From: Setoptus koraiensis
Lineage: Eukaryota > Arthropoda
DNA: 64,000 nt
Assembly (NCBI GenBank): GCA_048013815.1
Contig: CM106585.1
Coordinates: 20,894,001 to 20,958,000 of the forward strand
Reading direction: 5' to 3'
Below the pieces are notes generated by a model. It searched no databases, had not been told where the DNA came from, and was given only the letters and a program-made list of their open reading frames with translations. Positions 60,036 to 64,000 of the stretch are shown in pieces (the stretch's first letter is position 1; each line of letters begins with the position of its first letter). The translations under genes and the position numbers were made by a program.

Positions 60036-61908
60036 CACTTTTACCGCAACCACCTTCTCAGGGCAAATTCCAAGCGACCAAGCGAACAAAATGAGCACCG
60101 CAACAAAGCCCACAAACGGCAGCAAGGAATCAATGAGAGATTGTGTTTGTTTGCCAGGCGCCCCAGTGACGATTTGTGCCACCGAAAAGGATTACCACTT
60201 GTGGCCTGTTTGCCAGGGGCCTCACTGCCGCTCGGGTCACCGTTAGCACCGCCGTTGCCATTAATCCTGCCAGCGTGGCCTATTCAAACTATGTCAGCGC
60301 AACCGTCACTGCAACTGTCACTTCAATTATCAGTTCGAGTATCACTAGCTGACCGGATGGGCGCCGATGATGGTCGCGCATCGGCTCGGCGGCACAAGCG
60401 CCAATCATCACCCGCAAGCAACCGGCCAATCCAAAGACGTGATTTAAACAGACAGGTGAGCCGGCTGTCGGCTGACCGTCAACTCACCTGTCGGTCGGCT
60501 GACCGGCAAGTTACCTGTCGGTCGGCTGACCGGCAAGTTACCGGTCGGTCAGCTGACAGTGTGTGTCAATGTGATAGTGTGTCGTGCTCAAATAAGCGTG
60601 TCAAAAGTGGTGAGTCAATAGTTAGCGAGCATTGTGTTGCCGGACGCTGCACATACGAACACAAGCAGCCAATTGAGACACGTCCAACAAACAGGCGGCC
60701 GTGTTGTTCGACGTCAACCACCGACGCAACAGCAACAACAACAGCAACAACGACAACAGCAGCAACAACAGCAACAACCAATTCAGCGACAGTGACCAAA
60801 GTGACCAAAGTGACAAAAGTGACAAACGTGACAAGTAGCGTAAATGACTGCCACAGGGTCACAGTGGCCAGTGGCAACAGCAATCCCGCGTCAGCCGCCT
60901 TAATTAGTGCTGATGGCACCCTTGCGTCGCATCATAACGAGCGTGCACCTGTACTGGTCACCTGTGCAACTGAGGCCCGTGCAACTGGGGCCCGTGCGAT
61001 TGGGCCTTGTGCACCAGCGACTGACCAGATAACACTGAGACAGCAACGGGCTGGTTGGCGCGTCCGCCAACCAGTTACACAAGTGGCCAGCTTGTTGCTA
61101 TTAGTCAAGTTGTTGCTGTTTGTGACAACGCTGTCCAGTGTTGGCGACAAAGGGGCCCTTTGTGCCATCACGCATTGGGAGCAACAGCAAGTGGGGCCCC
61201 GCTTGAGCCTAACTCCAACGTTGGACACAACGAGCGGCCTTGTGGCCAACAATCAATGGTGGATACGATCACGTCACGAGCAGCCGTCGTATGCAAATTA
61301 CAGGCTGGCAGTACAGAACGATGAACAGCGTCTTGTCAGCGATCTACAGCAATTAGCGGTTAGTGGCGGGCCCAACAGTGATCAACGAGACACGCTTATG
61401 ATGAGCGATTATGCGATGGTGCCAACTAACAGCGCCAATGAGCCGTTGCTTGGCACCGGTACCGGCACCGGCCAGCTCATTAGTGATTCAGCGCTCAATT
61501 TCGATGACGACCAAACCATCGATTCTATGGGCTCCCATCGCAGCCAATCAACGACAACCAACAACAACCAGCCACCACAACCGACAACAACCAACGACCA
61601 GAAGCAGCAGCCGCCCATGATAATAGCCGGCATAGAGCTGCATTGGGCCACCCTATTATTGAGCATGGTGCTCATTTTGATCATTTTGTCCACCATCATA
61701 GGCAATCTGTTTGTTATAGTGTCCATTTTAATTGAGCGCAATTTGAGGACAGTGGGCAACTATTTGGTGTTGTCGCTGGCCATTGCCGATCTGCTGGTGG
61801 CCTGTCTAGTGATGCCCATGGGCGCCATCTATCAAATAATGGACCAGTGGACATTGGGCGCAACACTATGCGACGTGTGGACCGTGGCGGACGTGTTCAG
61901 TTGCACAG
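59313..61908 (+). CDS. 5-HT1-type serotonin receptor, first recognisable coding exon (gene continues)
   Basis: A class A GPCR exon with a continuous open frame from ATG 59313 to donor ACA G|GTGAGT at 61908 (865 codons plus one base). The certain part is residues 769-865. TM1 spans about 778-806 (SMVLILIILSTIIGNLF, N798 = N1.50), then ERNLRTVGNYL, TM2 with LSLAIADLLVACLVMPMG (D826 = D2.50), a C853 disulfide cysteine, and TM3 start with D860, the amine-binding D3.32, in VADVFSCT. Ligands are biogenic amines, most likely serotonin; 5-HT1 receptors couple to Gi. The first 768 residues are low in complexity (poly-N/Q/S, a 9-residue TCRSADRQV repeat, repeated KVTKVT), plus one hydrophobic segment (ASLLLLVKLLLFV) near residue 592. 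Such a long extracellular tail is unusual, so the true start may be downstream, for example ATG 61398 (residue 696), or an upstream intron may be unspliced in this reading. The receptor call is firm; the start is not. Confidence 0.85.
59957..60033. repeat. AAC/AGC trinucleotide tract (polyasparagine-serine)
   Basis: An in-frame run encoding N and S residues in the putative N-terminal tail of the receptor. If the upstream start is wrong, this is 5' UTR. Confidence 0.9.
60465..60559. repeat. 27-bp minisatellite, about 3.5 units
   Basis: Units of CTGTCGGTCGGCTGACCGGC plus AAGTTAC, encoding a 9-residue repeat in the long frame. The period of 27 keeps the frame open. Confidence 0.9.
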
Positions 61909-63104
61909 GTGAGTTTCTCTGTTTGTCTGTGTGTGTGTGTGCTTGTGACTTTGACTGTGAGTGTGAGTGTGTTGACAGTCAGGCAAGCTGATGTTTCACA
62001 AGAGGAGGCAAAAATTGACTGTCAGTGCTGTTGTTTTAGTCGCCAGTCAGCTGATTAGTGTGTCAGCTGACTGGTGACAGCCAGCAAAATACACCGGTGA
62101 CACAATTACATAACTAGCTGCAAGTGGCCGAAACGTCACGCCAAATGTCACGCACACGCACACCCACACCGTCTTGCAGGCCGGCTGTAAGCCGGGCGTC
62201 AGTGAGAGCCGCTGCCGCTGCCGCTGCATTTATGCCGCCGCTGATGAGCCGCATAATTTATACTTTGCGCGCCCCCTCCCACGCCAATGGATATCCGACT
62301 CTTTAGTGCGACAAACACACACACACACACCAACTGGATATTACGTGCAACTAGATAACTGTACAACTGCACAACTGTACTGGATAACTGCACAACTGTA
62401 CAACTGGATAACTGGATCCGTGCACAAATGATATTTGCATTCGGATCGGAACGGATCGGATCGGTTCGCATAATATCGCGCAGTGTGTGACAGCGATGAT
62501 AGATTATAATTAAAAGGGGGCCCAGCGGCACGGCTCGCGTTGTCATGATGCAAATTATTTCGGCTCGCTGCACAGCTCAAATGGCTGAAATGGTCTGGCC
62601 GTCTCGCCGTGAGACGATGCGGCCCGTCGGACGCGGCGGCGCCGGCGCCAGATCGCATGGCCGCTCGATCACACTGCACATAATTATCATAATTTTCACC
62701 ATTAATTGATAATAATCGCCCCCTGTCCATGCGCGCAGTCCCGTTCGTAATTACACACCCGCACACGGTGAATTTGATTTGGCCCCATTCAAAATGTGCG
62801 CCCGTCTCGCGCCAAAATGCGGGCCCGTCTCGCGCCATCGACCAACCTGCTGCTGCCTGTTATGCAATAATCCTGTTATGCAATAGTCGTGCTATTACAT
62901 AACTATTCATGCCGCTGTTATAAGTACTATTCTTGACTAACGGTTATTTTGTCGCCCCCCCCCCTCCCCCGCTCCTTTGCTGCTGATTGGCCCCGTTGTT
63001 GGACGGCATCAACCAACGATTGGCTGCTGATACCGACTAATCCATCAACTATTCATCGCTCATCACATGGGATAATAACGGATAATTGCGGACTACGAGC
63101 GTAG
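61909..63104 (+). other. Intron 1 of the 5-HT1-type receptor
   Basis: It is bounded by GTGAGT and CGTAG|CG. Splicing joins TGC ACA G to CG TCC and recreates CTASILHL, the invariant TM3 sequence of 5-HT1-type receptors, which fixes both sites. The polypyrimidine tract before the acceptor is weak. It contains a C-run (62956-62970) and TGTACAACTG-type repeats (62353-62418). Confidence 0.85.
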
Positions 63105-63409
63105 CGTCCATACTGCACCTGCTGGCCATCGCCCTGGACAGGTACTGGGCCGTCACCAGGGTGGACTATATCAGGTGCCAGCGGAGCTCTAAGCGCATTG
63201 TTTATATGATATTTTCCGTTTGGTTTGCCGCGCTCATCATATCGATGGCGCCCACGTTCGGCTGGAAGGACGACAACTTCGAGCACCGGCTCATACACGA
63301 GAAACAGTGCCTAGTGTCGCAAGATATCGGCTATCAGATATTTGCAACTTGTGCCACATTTTACGTGCCCCTCATATTTATCCTCGCCTATTATTGGAAG
63401 ATATTTCAG
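63105..63409 (+). CDS. 5-HT1-type serotonin receptor, second exon (TM3 to TM5)
   Basis: It continues the receptor in phase: ASILHLLAIALDRYWAVT, with the DRY motif (D877-R878-Y879 if numbered from ATG 59313), TM4 with W905 (W4.50), an ECL2 cysteine (C934) that pairs with C853, and TM5 (FATCATFYVPLIFILAYYW) with P954 (P5.50). TM5 carries T at 5.43 and 5.46 and A at 5.42. The ATC(A/C)TFYVP string closely resembles insect 5-HT1 receptors. The exon ends in phase 0 at CAG|GTGAGT, just after TM5 (YWKIFQ), where the third cytoplasmic loop begins. TM6, TM7 and the NPxxY motif lie beyond the window. Confidence 0.95.
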
Positions 63410-64000
63410 GTGAGTTTACACTTTACTTAGCGCCACTTAACCAATTCGTTGCAATTCGTCGCGGTGTAACGTTAACGTTGCACCGCGACGACATTATGCA
63501 CATTAGCCCATCATTGCTTAGACACAATTGTTGGCTTGGCAGCCATTATTTGCCTGATATCGTTACTATTATACGGGCTGCCTGTCGGGCTCACCCGGGC
63601 CGGCCGGATATCGCCGGGCGAGCCGCTGTCACCGGTTTCAGGCGGCACCCGGCAAACAGCGCTGACAGCGCCGGGTGCAGCCCGAAACCGGTGACAGGCG
63701 ATCGGCTTGCTGAGCCGCTCGCCGGCGCCGCCACGGGCCGGCTGTGCGCTAACAGTGACACTGGCGGCCAGTGTCACTAACCCATCTAAGTGCCATCCAT
63801 GAATGAGCCCTATCGACGCGCGGTGTCAAGTCTCTCAATGGGGCCCCTTCCAGTGGCCGCTTTTATCCGACACACACACGCACAGCTTGTGTGACACAAG
63901 TGGCTGGTAACGAGCCTGGCTGGCTGGCTTTTATCTGCTCGTGTGACTCGGCCGGCCTTGATTGTATAATGACGCGTAGCGCCCATGATTGATTAGGTGC
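63410..64000 (+). other. Start of receptor intron 2, truncated by the window edge
   Basis: It opens with GTGAGT. It contains two palindromes (about 63455-63488 and 63627-63696) and no coding sequence. Confidence 0.8.
63627..63696. repeat. 27-bp GC-rich hairpin inside intron 2
   Basis: Arms 63627-63653 and 63670-63696 pair with only two mismatches (TGTCACCGGTTTC at the base, GCACCCGGC at the tip) around a 16-base loop that itself contains the palindrome AGCGCT. Confidence 0.93.

Overview
This window is nuclear DNA from a eukaryote, most likely an arthropod. A serotonin (5-HT1-type) receptor gene is split by GT-AG introns, a secreted trypsin-fold gene ends with an AATAAA signal, and an immunoglobulin-domain exon ends on a GTGAGT donor. 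Base composition is mid-range. The non-coding DNA is crowded with CA, GA, CAA and CAG microsatellites, short minisatellites and tight perfect hairpins. I cannot name the species. A chelicerate such as a mite is possible, but nothing here decides it.

Layout. 1-10 kb: the first coding exon of a secreted or cell-surface immunoglobulin-domain protein (minus strand, 1734-2622) in otherwise non-coding DNA. 10.1-10.4 kb: a coding-looking open frame without a start codon, perhaps a terminal exon. 10.5-27.2 kb: a transposon graveyard built almost entirely of two non-autonomous DNA transposon families nested in one another. The first has Helitron-like (Helentron/HINE type) architecture: a 5' terminal AGCGCTTAATTTT motif, a minisatellite core, an inverted copy of that motif near the 3' end, then a short hairpin and ACTTG. 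The second is an approximately 800-870 bp terminal-inverted-repeat (TIR) element with 8-bp target-site duplications and a highly conserved GC-rich core. A 500-N assembly gap lies at 17674-18173. 27.2-50.1 kb: a long stretch with no gene I can support. 50.17-51.08 kb: an intronless serine-protease homologue that has lost two of its three catalytic residues. 51.1-59.3 kb: non-coding. 59.3-64 kb: the first two recognisable coding exons of a 5-HT1-like receptor, whose first exon, if read from its first ATG, adds an unusually long low-complexity N-terminus. The gene runs off the right edge.

The three supported genes do not form a functional cluster. They look like ordinary, widely spaced neighbours. 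The strongest biological interest lies in the transposon cluster, where each family has inserted into the other, two-copy empty-site comparisons can be read directly, and one Helitron-like element sits inside the T-run of another copy's 3' terminus. The inactive protease homologue is the next most interesting item. No autonomous transposase, Rep/helicase, RNA gene, CRISPR array or virus-derived element could be supported.
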